Source: a virus
Virus record (IMG/VR): IMGVR_UViG_3300017781_000011
Location: 1 to 56,366 of that record
Reading direction: 5' to 3' (one strand)
Length of the DNA stretch: 56,366 bases
Shown here one piece after another: positions 1 to 9,086 of the stretch. How positions within the stretch are numbered: the first letter of the stretch is position 1; each line of letters starts with the position of its first letter. Both the position numbers and the translations under genes were made by a program. The notes under the pieces are model-generated. The model was not told the origin of the DNA. It searched no databases and worked only from the letters and a program-made list of their open reading frames with translations.

Positions 1-34
1 AAGCCATCTATATAATAATAAAGATGGCTTTTTT
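1..34 (+). terminator. Rho-independent terminator of an upstream gene
   Basis: A 9-bp perfect stem (AAGCCATCT at 1-9 with AGATGGCTT at 22-30) is followed by a T run to position 34. The loop is A/T only. It presumably ends a transcript from outside the window; the next start codon is at 53. The stem may continue to the left of the window. Confidence 0.75.
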
Positions 35-52
35 AATACAAACTAAACAGAC

Positions 53-487
53 ATGCCAAAAACACCAATAGAATATACATATATGCAAGTTGCTTATCAA
101 TTTGCTAAATTAAGCTATGCTGAAAGAAGGCAAGTTGGATGTATTCTTGTTAAAAATGAACAAGTAATAAGTTTTGGCTATAATGGAACGCCAAGAGGAT
201 TTGATAACACTTGTGAATTAAATGACACTACTAAACCTGAAGTCCTACATGCAGAATCTAATGCTATTACTAAAGTTGCCCAATCTACGATGGGGAGCGG
301 CGGGGCGGAACTCTACACTACAACAGCCCCCTGTTTTAGTTGTTCAAAAATAATTATTCAATCTGGTATATCACGAGTATATTATTCAGAAACTTATAGA
401 GATATGTCAGGTATAGAACTATTAGAACAAGCCAATATAGAAGTAATAAGAATAGAACCAACAGAAATAAATGGATCAAGTAAATAA
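53..487 (+). CDS. cd: dCMP deaminase (T4 cd-like)
   Basis: Deoxycytidylate deaminase of 144 residues, converting dCMP to dUMP for phage dTTP synthesis in the cytosol. The zinc site is clear: HAE at residues 66-68 (H66 ligand, E68 proton shuttle) and PCxxC with C94 and C97. The substrate-loop motif GYNGTPRG lies at 42-49. The length is slightly shorter than T4 Cd (193 residues), and I do not see the second structural zinc insert of T4. The ATG at 53 is the first in frame after the terminator and has no Shine-Dalgarno. The gene overlaps the downstream helicase by 17 bases, so the two are probably co-transcribed. Confidence 0.9.
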   Translation: MPKTPIEYTYMQVAYQFAKLSYAERRQVGCILVKNEQVISFGYNGTPRGFDNTCELNDTTKPEVLHAESNAITKVAQSTMGSGGAELYTTTAPCFSCSKIIIQSGISRVYYSETYRDMSGIELLEQANIEVIRIEPTEINGSSK

Positions 488-2291
488 GATAATAGAACAA
501 GCCATACAGGAAAATAAATTTGGTAAAGACTTTAAGTTTAGACAATACCAACGTGAAACAATCACAGCAATCGTTAATCAATATATAGAAGACCCTGAGT
601 CTACAATTGTTATAGATGCCCCTACAGGTACTGGTAAATCAATTATTGCAATGTGGTCCTCATACATTCTCAAGGAACTAGGCAATCAAGGCTACATAGT
701 AACATCGGATAAAACACTACAAGAACAATACGAATATGACTTCTCACAGTATAATACAGGATGGCCCTCCATCCAAGGCATTGACAACTACAACTGTGAA
801 GTGAACGGCCTGCCGTTTAGCCTAGGTGAATGTAAGATGAGAGGCTACTCTTATGGCCAAGCCGAAAGGTTACAATGCGCCAGAATGTGCGACTATTTAA
901 ACACTCGTAAAAAGGCGATCGATTCGCCAGTTACCCTTGTTAATTATAGTTTCTGGTTGATACAGCAAAATTATGTTAATTATAGAATGGCTGTAAGACA
1001 AATGGAGAAAGAAGGACATAATACCCTTATTAATGATGTGTCCTCGGAACGATATGATGAAATTTTAGAATCATATGATAATTTTTTTCCTTTTAAGAAA
1101 CGGGACTTTGTTTTCTTTGATGAGGCGCACAAGGTAGATGAAATTGTTCAACAACATTTTTCTCCTTCTTTGAAAAAATTTTCCCTTTTTAAAACAGGGA
1201 CTTTGATTGACTTCATGATGCAACAAGGAGTTAGAGTCCCAGCAGTTTCTAAAAGTTTTATAGGAGATCTAATGGATGAAATTCTAATAGAAGAAAATAA
1301 GGAGAAACTTCTAATTAAACTAGCGAAAGTAAAAGGATTTTTATGGAGCATTTTAAAAGGTAGAGCAGAATTAAATCAGCGAGCAAAACAAAAGTTTGGA
1401 ATTGATGTCAATTCAAGTCTTCCAAAGAAATGGCAACGGGCATTTTCACAGCTTGACGGACTTAAAGATACTCATTGTAAAATTGAAGACTATTTAGAAA
1501 TTATAGAAACTACGGGCATTGAGTCTATGGTTTTTAATCAAAACTTACATGATGGTGAAATTAAATTAATGTGTTTGAGTGAGGCGCATCTAATTAAAAA
1601 GCATTTACACAAAAGAGCAGGCTTTAAAGTATTTATGTCAGCGACTATTGGAGAACCTAAAACTTATATGAAAGTAATGGGAATAGACAATGCTAAATTT
1701 ATTAGACTATCTAATGGATTTACATATGAAAAGTCTCCAATTGTATTTGTTGACCGATGGAAGATGTCAATGCAACATAAGCATAAAAGTTTACCTGAAG
1801 CTATCAAAATGTTAGATCAAATTTTAGAGAAACATAAAGGACACAGAGGGCTTATTCACACAGGAAGTTATGAATTTAGTCAATATATTAAAGGACACAC
1901 CTCACACATTAAGAGGATCATTGAGTACAATAAGAGTAGTGAAAAGAAAGAAGCATTAGTTAAATTTAAGAATACAATGAATGGAGTTATTATGGGTCCA
2001 TCAATTCTTGAAGGTTTAGATTTTAAAGATGACACTTGTAGGTTTCAAATATTTTTTAAAGTACCGTATCCTTCATTAGGAGATCCATTAACAAGTGCTA
2101 AAATAAAGAAATCACCAGGTTGGTATGATTGGAAAACTGGAATAACAATCCAACAAGGTGCAGGTAGAAGTATTAGAAACAAAGAAGATTGGGCAGTGAC
2201 TTATATCTTGGATGCATGCTTTGGAAATCTGATAAATAAATTAGAATACTTTCCAGATAACTTTAAAAATAGAATAAAAACGATAAAATGA
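471..2291 (+). CDS. DinG/XPD-like superfamily 2 helicase with probable Fe-S cluster
   Basis: A 606-residue ATP-dependent helicase. Motif I is APTGTGKS (residues 50-57), preceded by a Q-motif-like FRQYQRE (23-29). Between motifs I and II are exactly four cysteines in a cluster (C109, C121, C136, C140), spaced as in the 4Fe-4S domain of XPD/DinG/Rad3 helicases. Motif II is DEAH (217-220). Motif VI near the C-terminus reads QQGAGRSIRN, typical of DinG/XPD. Such enzymes unwind forked DNA or R-loops 5' to 3'. T4 Dda and UvsW are not of this type. The gene overlaps its neighbours on both sides (17 and 4 bases). Helicase is certain; the Fe-S cluster is inferred from cysteine spacing. Confidence 0.85.
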   Translation: MDQVNKIIEQAIQENKFGKDFKFRQYQRETITAIVNQYIEDPESTIVIDAPTGTGKSIIAMWSSYILKELGNQGYIVTSDKTLQEQYEYDFSQYNTGWPSIQGIDNYNCEVNGLPFSLGECKMRGYSYGQAERLQCARMCDYLNTRKKAIDSPVTLVNYSFWLIQQNYVNYRMAVRQMEKEGHNTLINDVSSERYDEILESYDNFFPFKKRDFVFFDEAHKVDEIVQQHFSPSLKKFSLFKTGTLIDFMMQQGVRVPAVSKSFIGDLMDEILIEENKEKLLIKLAKVKGFLWSILKGRAELNQRAKQKFGIDVNSSLPKKWQRAFSQLDGLKDTHCKIEDYLEIIETTGIESMVFNQNLHDGEIKLMCLSEAHLIKKHLHKRAGFKVFMSATIGEPKTYMKVMGIDNAKFIRLSNGFTYEKSPIVFVDRWKMSMQHKHKSLPEAIKMLDQILEKHKGHRGLIHTGSYEFSQYIKGHTSHIKRIIEYNKSSEKKEALVKFKNTMNGVIMGPSILEGLDFKDDTCRFQIFFKVPYPSLGDPLTSAKIKKSPGWYDWKTGITIQQGAGRSIRNKEDWAVTYILDACFGNLINKLEYFPDNFKNRIKTIK

Positions 2292-2476
2292 CATATATTA
2301 GAACACAACTACCAGAACCAGAAGAATTAAAAAGATTAATAGAAGAGCAAGGAGAAACCGCAATCTTTAAAAGATACAGAAAATATGGTAGTTTACAAGG
2401 CTGTTCTGAAAGTGTAAACATTGTAAATCAAATTCTATATAAAGGTTATAATAAGAGAAGAACTATAAAGCAATAA
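2288..2476 (+). CDS. Small hypothetical protein, possible helix-turn-helix
   Basis: A 62-residue basic protein starting in an ATGA overlap with the helicase stop, so it is probably translationally coupled. The middle (about residues 25-50, IFKRYRKYGSLQGCSESV then an isoleucine/valine-rich helix) reads like a small helix-turn-helix with a conserved-looking Gly-Ser turn, but this is a weak visual call. No signal peptide or membrane segment. No function assigned. Confidence 0.6.
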   Translation: MTYIRTQLPEPEELKRLIEEQGETAIFKRYRKYGSLQGCSESVNIVNQILYKGYNKRRTIKQ

Positions 2477-2495
2477 TTTCCAATTACTATATTCC

Positions 2496-3122
2496 ATGGG
2501 ATTATTTAATAAACTTTTCCGTAAAAAGGAATATAATATAAAAACCAAAAATATGTCAGAAGAAAAAACTGCCAATATCTATGTTTGGCAAAAGTCTGAA
2601 AGAATAGGTAAAATTGTTATTGAAAAAGAAATTAAAGACGGTTGGCTATACTTTACAGATGGTAGTAGAATTAATCCAAAACTAACAAGTGAATTTTTAA
2701 GTCAAGCTACTTCAATGGAAGAAGCTGAAGGTATTGCAAAAATATTAAGTCCAGTCGGTGGAGTTGCACAGGCAGGTGTTGAAGATCCAAATAAATTAGA
2801 CAATCAAGATTTAGAAGGAACAGAGTGGAAGGGAATGAAGTGGGTAACTAAAAAACCTGAGGTAGAAACAAAAACAAACACTGAAGATGGTATAGTAGTT
2901 GGTATTTTAGAAAAGCTAAGTAAAAAGAATAAAACTAATTTTGATATTAGTGTAGGTGTTAATATACCTGGAAAAACTATTTTTAAAGCTTTGCAAATGG
3001 ACATGGAAGAAGAAGAATTAAAAGAGGGTCTAGTGAAGCTTGTAAAAAAACAGATAAATAATCTAGAACAACAATTAAACAAAGAAGTAGAAACTTTTAT
3101 TCAAAATCAATACTATGAATAG
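2496..3122 (+). CDS. Hypothetical phage protein, charged C-terminal coiled coil
   Basis: A 208-residue protein I do not recognise. The N-terminus is short and basic (MGLFNKLFRKKEY), a pattern that could be an amphipathic membrane anchor. A second ATG at 2553 (residue 20, MSEEKTANIYVW) could be the true start and would remove this segment. Residues 25-60 look like a small beta domain (NIYVWQKSERIGKIVIEKEI then GWLYFTDGSRI). Residues 165-205 are a highly charged helix. It overlaps the next gene by 8 bases (ATGAATAG junction). Confidence 0.65.
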   Translation: MGLFNKLFRKKEYNIKTKNMSEEKTANIYVWQKSERIGKIVIEKEIKDGWLYFTDGSRINPKLTSEFLSQATSMEEAEGIAKILSPVGGVAQAGVEDPNKLDNQDLEGTEWKGMKWVTKKPEVETKTNTEDGIVVGILEKLSKKNKTNFDISVGVNIPGKTIFKALQMDMEEEELKEGLVKLVKKQINNLEQQLNKEVETFIQNQYYE

Positions 3123-3483
3123 GCAACAAAGAAGAAATGCATATAAGTCTATGGGAATTCTTAAAAACAAGAGCTCTAGGCAATTTAATGATCCAGTAAG
3201 AAATCAAATTACAGAACAACTTAGTAGAGAAGGTAAGGAAAAACATAAAGCAATGGTTGAAGCTAATGAAAGAAAATACCATGAAGAAATGGAACATAAG
3301 CTTGCTGAATATAAGAAGAATCTTGAAGTTACTGGATGGGAAGGTAAAGAAATTGAAAAATTAGCAGAGGCTTGGATGCTTAGAGCAGTTAAAGATAAAG
3401 ATAATTATCAACAAGATAAAAAAGATGCTAAAAGATTAACTAAAGAAGCAGAAGCTTTAAAAGCTAAGCGTGTTAATAAATGA
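3115..3483 (+). CDS. Hypothetical highly charged helical protein
   Basis: A 122-residue, Lys/Glu-rich, almost entirely helical protein (MNRQQRRNAYKSMG at the start), probably a long coiled coil from residue 35 onward. One Trp-containing segment (VTGWEGKEIEKLAEAWMLR) breaks the pattern near residue 72. It overlaps upstream by 8 bases and downstream by 4 bases (ATGA), so it belongs to a tightly coupled cluster of unknown genes. A nucleic-acid-binding or scaffold-like role is possible; nothing in the sequence fixes it. Confidence 0.6.
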   Translation: MNRQQRRNAYKSMGILKNKSSRQFNDPVRNQITEQLSREGKEKHKAMVEANERKYHEEMEHKLAEYKKNLEVTGWEGKEIEKLAEAWMLRAVKDKDNYQQDKKDAKRLTKEAEALKAKRVNK

Positions 3484-3818
3484 TAACGGTAGTATTAGAT
3501 ATAGCTGACAATGGTGTAGTTAAAATTATTGAAGACGATAACTACAATGGAAACGGTGAAATAAATGTCACCAAAACCCTCTATGTCTTTGATGAAGATC
3601 CAGATTATGAAAATAAAATAAAATTTTTAAAAGATCTTTGTTTAGATATTGGGTTAAGTATTGGAAATATAAATGACCAAAAAAGACTCAATATAAATCT
3701 CTATAAAAAACCAAAAGACATGTCACTAATGACAAAGAAAGAATTAGAGACAAGTATTATGGGAGCTGAAAGGCTATTAGAGAAGTATAAAAAAGAACTT
3801 AAAAAATATGAATCTTAA
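3480..3818 (+). CDS. Hypothetical acidic protein
   Basis: A 112-residue protein starting in an ATGA overlap. The N-terminal half is beta-rich and acidic (ITVVLDIADNGVVKIIEDDN). The C-terminal 35 residues form a charged helix beginning MSLMTKKELETSI. I do not recognise a family. It overlaps the next gene by 11 bases. Probably real, given its position in an unbroken chain of overlapping same-strand frames. Confidence 0.6.
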   Translation: MITVVLDIADNGVVKIIEDDNYNGNGEINVTKTLYVFDEDPDYENKIKFLKDLCLDIGLSIGNINDQKRLNINLYKKPKDMSLMTKKELETSIMGAERLLEKYKKELKKYES

Positions 3819-4257
3819 GGTAGAATGTATATGGTGTAAAACTAAAACTGATTTTAATAGATTTGCAAGAGAAACTAAAAAGTCAGAAGAATATGACAAG
3901 TTTAAAAACCAAATAATTTCTTATAATGAAATTGGAGATAGACTTTCTAAGAGTGATCCTTATGGAAATACTCCATCTGAAACTTTAGTTGCTTTGCATA
4001 TACAAAAATTAATACGAAATCTTGTTAATAAAAACAGGAGAGTAGAAGAAGAAGTTGAAGAAGATCAAACTGCAAAAGTTACATATCTTCTTAAAAACTT
4101 AAATCAAGAAAATGTACTAAATTTTAAAAACTTTATTAATGAAATTGCTGATGGAGTAGAATTTGACTTAGTAGTTATTAATAGAGAAGATAAATTAGAT
4201 CCTAAAGTATTGAGTAAATTCGATAACGTTAGAATTGTAGACAATGATAAGACATAA
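3808..4257 (+). CDS. Hypothetical protein with N-terminal CxxC
   Basis: A 149-residue protein. The first twelve residues contain CIWCKT, a single CxxC at residues 7-10 with no obvious second pair, so a complete zinc knuckle is not shown. The rest is mainly helical and charged (VEEEVEEDQ at about 78-86). It overlaps both neighbours (11 and 14 bases). Family unknown. Confidence 0.6.
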   Translation: MNLKVECIWCKTKTDFNRFARETKKSEEYDKFKNQIISYNEIGDRLSKSDPYGNTPSETLVALHIQKLIRNLVNKNRRVEEEVEEDQTAKVTYLLKNLNQENVLNFKNFINEIADGVEFDLVVINREDKLDPKVLSKFDNVRIVDNDKT

Positions 4258-4837
4258 GATATTTTCAAAAGGTGAAAGAATCCATGCTCTAATACATTCA
4301 ACAACAAATCCAAATATTTTATTTCCAGTTAGAGGCACGATTTATGATACTAAATTTGATGAGTACAATCCTCAATATCAAATTAAAGTAGATAAAATGT
4401 ATGATGATATTGCGTTCTTAAAGCGATATTTATTTAAAGGCCGAACTATCCGAAACTTTGATGGTAAAGATAGCAGATGGAAATTTACAAGAACAAGTTA
4501 TAAAACAACAGATGAGTTTGTACAGAAAGTTTTTAATGGTGATAATTGGGAAGGCTACTTAATTGTAGTTGATAGTGTTTATTGCTGTAGAACAAGAAAA
4601 GAACAAGTTGACTTCTTTAATAAGATACAAACGTTTATGATACAAAAGAATCTGAGAGAGCTATACGAGATGACTAGAAGGAAAGAATACAGATATGGTA
4701 GATTTTATTATCATACTAAAGATATGTTCAAGAGAGCACTTAAAAAGTTCTTTGGTGAACGATCACCTCAATCAGATAAATGGTGGAATGATTTTCTTGC
4801 ATCCACCGATATTAGAGATTTAGACAAACACGTCTAA
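4244..4837 (+). CDS. Hypothetical basic protein
   Basis: A 197-residue protein rich in aromatic and basic residues, ending the first unknown-gene cluster. The N-terminal 60 residues look beta-rich (HKIFSKGERIHALIH, then a GTIYDTKF turn). The C-terminal half contains repeated Arg/Tyr/Phe pairs (RRKEYRYGRFYYH at about residues 145-157). No family recognised. A late-type promoter follows within 10 bases of its stop, marking the boundary to the tail genes. Confidence 0.65.
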   Translation: MIRHKIFSKGERIHALIHSTTNPNILFPVRGTIYDTKFDEYNPQYQIKVDKMYDDIAFLKRYLFKGRTIRNFDGKDSRWKFTRTSYKTTDEFVQKVFNGDNWEGYLIVVDSVYCCRTRKEQVDFFNKIQTFMIQKNLRELYEMTRRKEYRYGRFYYHTKDMFKRALKKFFGERSPQSDKWWNDFLASTDIRDLDKHV

Positions 4838-4846
4838 ACTTTAAGT

Positions 4847-4858
4847 GATATATAAATA
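4847..4858 (+). promoter_or_regulatory. Late-promoter-like GATATATAAATA
   Basis: GATATATAAATA lies in the 36-base gap between two genes, 15 bases before the ATG at 4874. It contains the exact T4 late -10 element TATAAATA and the core GATATATAA that recurs upstream of nine other genes here. It would drive the first tail/baseplate operon. Confidence 0.6.
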
Positions 4859-4873
4859 AAAATAAAGTATTTT

Positions 4874-6601
4874 ATGCCAATTTTATTAGCAGCTTTACAG
4901 GCTGGACAATCCGCAGCCAATTATGCATATGAAGCAGTTACCGATACTGGTGATTTTGTTTACAAGAATTTAGAAACTGGTTTTAATGAAAATTTTAGTG
5001 GTAAAATATCAGGTGCTAAAAACAATCCATCTGATTCTAATTTAGAATCACAGTTAAGTGCTTTAGGTGCTTTATTTTCAGCACAAGGTAATAGTGATAT
5101 AGACGTTAAGAGCGATAAAGGATTATACACTGATAAAACTACATCTGCCAGATATAAGGGTAAAGATGGTAAAGAAAATATAGCCGGCGAAGCCGCAGTA
5201 AGAAGTAAACAAAACACTTGGTCTTTATTAAAATATAGAGGTGAAGGAAATAGTACTGACTATAACAAGGCGGTGTTAGGTGATAGTAGAGGAACTAATA
5301 ATCAATATTTAAATCCAACTGCAAATGTTTTAATTGAAAAATGTAATAAATCTGCTAGTTACACATATAACTATAAAGACTTTGTTTTTTCTAGATGGTA
5401 TGGTAAAATACCTAATAATTATATGTTAACTTTAAGAAGGTTTCCTTTTCCAGCTGAAGATAATATCATAAACCCAATGGTTTACAGTGCTAAAGAACAA
5501 GCTGAAATAGCAAATATTCAACCTGCCCTTGCACAGGCTGTAACATGGATGGGTGAAAGCGCTGGTAATAATTTAAATGATATATTAAAATTTAGTGTTG
5601 GTTTTAATTGGAAACAAGCAGATGCTAATCTTCAAGAAATAAATTCAAAGCCTAGAGATAAAGGGTTTGTAGGTGGTTTTTTAGATGGACTTCCAAAATC
5701 TCAACAAATTCAAGGGGGTTTAGCAGGAGAGAGTGCTGCACAAACAAAAAGAAGACTTGCACAAGGAGACAATTGGGATCCTTTGAAACAAACATATCCT
5801 AATCATACATTTGCCCCGCTTAATGTTATTAAAAGTATGCAAGTTAGAGATAGTGGCTTAACATTTGATCAAAGCTTTAGTATAGTTTTTGAATATAATT
5901 TAAAAGGCATTCCAAATACAAGTCCTAAGGTTGCATTCTTAGATGTACTTGCTAATTTATTATTATTAACTTATAACAATGCTCCTTTTTGGGGAGGCGG
6001 TTTAAGATATACAGGAGGCGGTAAACATATTGGAAAACCTTTTGGAAATATTGGACTATTGAAAAAAGGAGATTATAAAGGATTTTTTGGTAGTATAATG
6101 AAAGACATTGGAAAGGGCTTTGGTAATATTATGGATGATTTATCTAAAATGGGAGATAGTAAGGCTTTAAATAATGTTCTAGGAGGTGGTTTAATGGATT
6201 TATTTGGTGGACCACAAGGTGGACAAATTGCTCAAGCATTTTTAACTGGTGAATCTACTGGACAATGGCATTTAACAGTTGGAAATCCATTAAATCCTAT
6301 TGCTGTTATTGGAAATTTAGGTTGTACTAAAACTGACTTTCAATTTGACGGGCCTTTAGGTTATGAAGACTTTCCAACAAAACTAAAAGTAACAGTTCAA
6401 TTGCAACCGAATAGACCAAGAGATAAATCAGATATTGAATCAATGTTTAATGCTGGTAAAGGTAGATTATATTTACCAGAAAAAGGAGTAATAGATCCTA
6501 CTGAATCATTTGACGTAAGTGCTTATGGTAATAAAGATAATGGACAAAATGCTTCAGCAAAAGCCTTCTTTAACAAGGCTGCAAAATATGCAAATGGATA
6601 A
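4874..6601 (+). CDS. Virion (tail/baseplate) structural protein
   Basis: A 575-residue protein at the head of the baseplate block. The first 20 residues are Ala-rich (ILLAALQAGQSAANYAYE), a pattern seen in tail-tube-associated proteins. The centre has an aromatic beta stretch, FVFSRWYGKIPNNYMLTLRRF (about residues 169-189, given in part). The C-terminus contains GNPLNPIAVIGNLGC and GYEDFPTKLKVTVQLQP, which reads like the beta-sandwich of a tail tube or tube-cap protein. A gp48/gp54-like tube-initiator role is possible from context but not shown. A Gly-rich region lies at about 370-450. It ends one base into the next start (TAATG). Confidence 0.6.
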   Translation: MPILLAALQAGQSAANYAYEAVTDTGDFVYKNLETGFNENFSGKISGAKNNPSDSNLESQLSALGALFSAQGNSDIDVKSDKGLYTDKTTSARYKGKDGKENIAGEAAVRSKQNTWSLLKYRGEGNSTDYNKAVLGDSRGTNNQYLNPTANVLIEKCNKSASYTYNYKDFVFSRWYGKIPNNYMLTLRRFPFPAEDNIINPMVYSAKEQAEIANIQPALAQAVTWMGESAGNNLNDILKFSVGFNWKQADANLQEINSKPRDKGFVGGFLDGLPKSQQIQGGLAGESAAQTKRRLAQGDNWDPLKQTYPNHTFAPLNVIKSMQVRDSGLTFDQSFSIVFEYNLKGIPNTSPKVAFLDVLANLLLLTYNNAPFWGGGLRYTGGGKHIGKPFGNIGLLKKGDYKGFFGSIMKDIGKGFGNIMDDLSKMGDSKALNNVLGGGLMDLFGGPQGGQIAQAFLTGESTGQWHLTVGNPLNPIAVIGNLGCTKTDFQFDGPLGYEDFPTKLKVTVQLQPNRPRDKSDIESMFNAGKGRLYLPEKGVIDPTESFDVSAYGNKDNGQNASAKAFFNKAAKYANG

Positions 6602-7551
6602 TGAATTTTAAAACAGTTATAGATAAAATAGTAGAGGGTGGCAAATTAATATTAGCACAACCTACCTTTATTTTTAAAGATAAAGAAGAGGTACCATTTA
6701 CAGAGTACGAGGTTAGAGCAGAAGATGCTGGTAGAATTGATCTCATTGCGTTAGACCAATACGGTTCCGATGATGGACCTGACGTTGAATACATTCTAAA
6801 ATTTAATGGTATATCTGATCCATTTTCAATTAATGAAGGAGACATCTTAAAAATACCAGTTGAAAATTCTTTAATTGTAAAATTAGAAAGACCTGAAGGA
6901 GCAATTGATAATATAGTTAGACAATCCTTTGTAGGTGGTAAAAAATTAACTAAGAAAGATCAAAGAAGGCTTGACTTCCTTAAAAAGAAATATAAAATTA
7001 AAGAGGTTCTTCCACCTAACATGTTAAAATCTGGATTTAGCAATTCTGAAATAACTAAAAACCCAGACGGTACTACAACTACAAAAATGGGCATGGGTGT
7101 TGGAACTCCTGAATCTAATTTTTCAGCTAAGAAAAGCGAAACTAAAATATCTAAAGTAGAAGAGCAGTCAATTGCAGATTCTATTGTGAAGAAATTACAA
7201 AGTAATAAATCAGAACAATTAACAGATGCTGAAATTGCTAAAATAGAAAACAGTGGAATAAGTTCAAAGGTAGTTACAGACATTGCAGGCAGTTCAGGCA
7301 CTGTTAAATTAGCAACTACGTTTGACGGTACAGTAATAGGATCTGATGTTGTTTCATCTTCTAATTTTTCAACTAACATGTCAGAGGCAGTTGATGAAGA
7401 TGGTAATAAAATAGGAAATCAATCTGTAAATCAGTCTGAACAGATTGAAGGTGATAAGGTAACTAAAACAGTTACTAAAACTATTGTAAAACCAGATGGC
7501 TCTTCTGAAACAACTCAAACTGTTACATTTTCTAAATACGAAGGAAAATAA
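6601..7551 (+). CDS. 53: gp53-like baseplate wedge protein with LysM-like domain
   Basis: A 316-residue protein. Residues 35-90 resemble the LysM-like fold of T4 gp53: an EYEVRAEDAGRIDLIALDQYG segment (read in part), then YILKFNGISDPFSINEGDILKIP in pieces, that is, two short beta strands flanking helices with the typical N-G-I and G-D-x-L-x-I-P ending. The C-terminal 170 residues are low-complexity Ser/Thr/Lys-rich beta repeats not found in T4 gp53 (196 residues). gp53 joins baseplate wedges to the hub. The neighbours (tube-like and gp27-like genes) fit. The tail extension is unexplained. Confidence 0.55.
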   Translation: MNFKTVIDKIVEGGKLILAQPTFIFKDKEEVPFTEYEVRAEDAGRIDLIALDQYGSDDGPDVEYILKFNGISDPFSINEGDILKIPVENSLIVKLERPEGAIDNIVRQSFVGGKKLTKKDQRRLDFLKKKYKIKEVLPPNMLKSGFSNSEITKNPDGTTTTKMGMGVGTPESNFSAKKSETKISKVEEQSIADSIVKKLQSNKSEQLTDAEIAKIENSGISSKVVTDIAGSSGTVKLATTFDGTVIGSDVVSSSNFSTNMSEAVDEDGNKIGNQSVNQSEQIEGDKVTKTVTKTIVKPDGSSETTQTVTFSKYEGK

Positions 7552-7555
7552 TCAG

Positions 7556-7563
7556 GATAAATA
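7556..7563 (+). promoter_or_regulatory. GATAAATA four bases before a start codon
   Basis: GATAAATA, then four bases, then ATG at 7568. The octamer differs from the T4 late element TATAAATA by one base. The same octamer at the same 4-base spacing occurs before the genes at 15285, 34515 and 44901. It could be a promoter giving a leaderless transcript or an A-rich translation signal. Confidence 0.35.
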
Positions 7564-7567
7564 ATAT

Positions 7568-9085
7568 ATGGAGTTAAATAATAATATATTGTCTGTAATA
7601 GAGCCTACAATTAGGCCTACTGACGTTGAGTTAGAAGGTGGAAATGAAGGAGATGGTGGAGATAAAACAACTAAAGGCTTTGGTGCAAACGTTCCTAGAA
7701 TTATAATTAACGGTTATTTATTTGAAGAGTCAGACATATTATCATTTAAATTAACAGTTGGGATTAATAAAAAATATCCTACAATTTCAATTACAGTAAA
7801 AGATAGCCAAGGTTTCTTTGATATAGATCAATACCCAAGAGACGGTGATGTAATTACAGCCTATATTAATTCTAAAAATCAGGATACCTTTAAAAGTATC
7901 CATATGGATTTTAATATTACATCAATAATATCGCCGACAATAGGGTTACCTAGCAGTGAAAAAGAATATAGTTTTTCAGGTAATTGTAAAGTACCTGGGT
8001 TATTTAGCGAGGATTGTGTATTTTTTAGTGAAAATACAAGTTTAGGCCATCTTGAAGAAATAGCATCTAAATTAAAACTTGGCTTAGCAACAAACGTCGA
8101 TGCCACAACAGATAGTCAAAATAGAATTCAACCTTATGATACTTCTTTAACATATATAGGAGATGTTGTTAATTCTTCATACATCAATGAAGAAAGCTTT
8201 CAAACTTTTTACATAGATCAATATTATAATTTAAACTTTGTAGAGATGAATCGTATTTTTAATTCTGAAAATGTAAGTATTGAAAGTATGCAAGAAAACT
8301 TTACATCTCTTTCTAAAAGCTATAGTGAAGATGCTAATAGTGAAAATGAAGATGATATAAAAACAAAACTATTTTTAACTAATAATCTACAATTTGATAA
8401 AACTAATCTTAAAATATCTCAATTTGCATTAAAAAATAATTCAAGTAAAATATCATTATTAAATGGTTATAGGCGAGTATTACAGATGTGGGATGGATTA
8501 GAAGAAAGCAATCCAAATCAATGGGATGCTGAAAGACTTATAGAGTTTGATGTAGAATCTTTTACTAGTAAAAACATTAGAGATGTTGAAGAGCCATTAA
8601 AGGGTAGAAGAGGAGAAAGTGAATATGATAATCATTCAAAATATAAATGGGTAGGTAGAATGCAAGACTATGCATTAGAAGGAAATGTACATTTAAATAG
8701 AAAATACTCTATATTAAATAATTGGCAAAATTTACAAGAACTTGAAAAGATGAAACTTATTGTAGAACTTGATAGCTTTAACCCAAGTATTTATATGTGT
8801 CAAAAAATACCAGTAATGATGTATATTTATGAGGAAAGAAAGTCTCAAGTCATTGCTGCTAAAGAGGAAAAACTAAAGAAAAAAGGAGTAAAGGTAGATG
8901 ACAAGGCATTTGATAGTAAAAACGAAGTAGAAGCTGAAGAAGCTCCAGTTAAACAAGACGATTTTATTACTGGGCATTATATCGTAGGTGGAATAGAATA
9001 TATATACTCAGATGGTGATCAAGCCCTAACGCAGAGATTAACTCTATTAAGAAGAGAATGGCCAACAAGAGCAAATAATTTATAG
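7568..9085 (+). CDS. 27: gp27-like baseplate hub protein
   Basis: A 505-residue protein resembling the T4 gp27 / phage late-control D family that forms the trimeric ring around the spike. Residues 45-110 show the first tube-like barrel (PRIIINGYLFEESDILSFKL, then ISITVKDSQGFFD and DGDVITAYI). Residues 140-230 show the second, with LGHLEEIASKLKLGLATNV and FYIDQYYNLNFVEM, a pattern conserved in hub proteins. The C-terminus ends with a strand pair (GHYIVGGIEYIYSDGDQALTQRLTLLRREW in pieces) as in gpD/gp27. A charged linker lies at about 430-465. It is immediately followed by another structural gene and then the gp5-like spike, its expected partner. Confidence 0.65.
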   Translation: MELNNNILSVIEPTIRPTDVELEGGNEGDGGDKTTKGFGANVPRIIINGYLFEESDILSFKLTVGINKKYPTISITVKDSQGFFDIDQYPRDGDVITAYINSKNQDTFKSIHMDFNITSIISPTIGLPSSEKEYSFSGNCKVPGLFSEDCVFFSENTSLGHLEEIASKLKLGLATNVDATTDSQNRIQPYDTSLTYIGDVVNSSYINEESFQTFYIDQYYNLNFVEMNRIFNSENVSIESMQENFTSLSKSYSEDANSENEDDIKTKLFLTNNLQFDKTNLKISQFALKNNSSKISLLNGYRRVLQMWDGLEESNPNQWDAERLIEFDVESFTSKNIRDVEEPLKGRRGESEYDNHSKYKWVGRMQDYALEGNVHLNRKYSILNNWQNLQELEKMKLIVELDSFNPSIYMCQKIPVMMYIYEERKSQVIAAKEEKLKKKGVKVDDKAFDSKNEVEAEEAPVKQDDFITGHYIVGGIEYIYSDGDQALTQRLTLLRREWPTRANNL

Positions 9086-9086
9086 A

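Noticed and set aside
354-581. Open frames on the - strand, such as 354-581, 6960-7379 and 47191-47550
   Set aside because: All lie inside well-supported + strand genes, are leucine/serine/phenylalanine-rich as expected for reverse reads of A/T-rich coding DNA, and have no promoter or spacing of their own.
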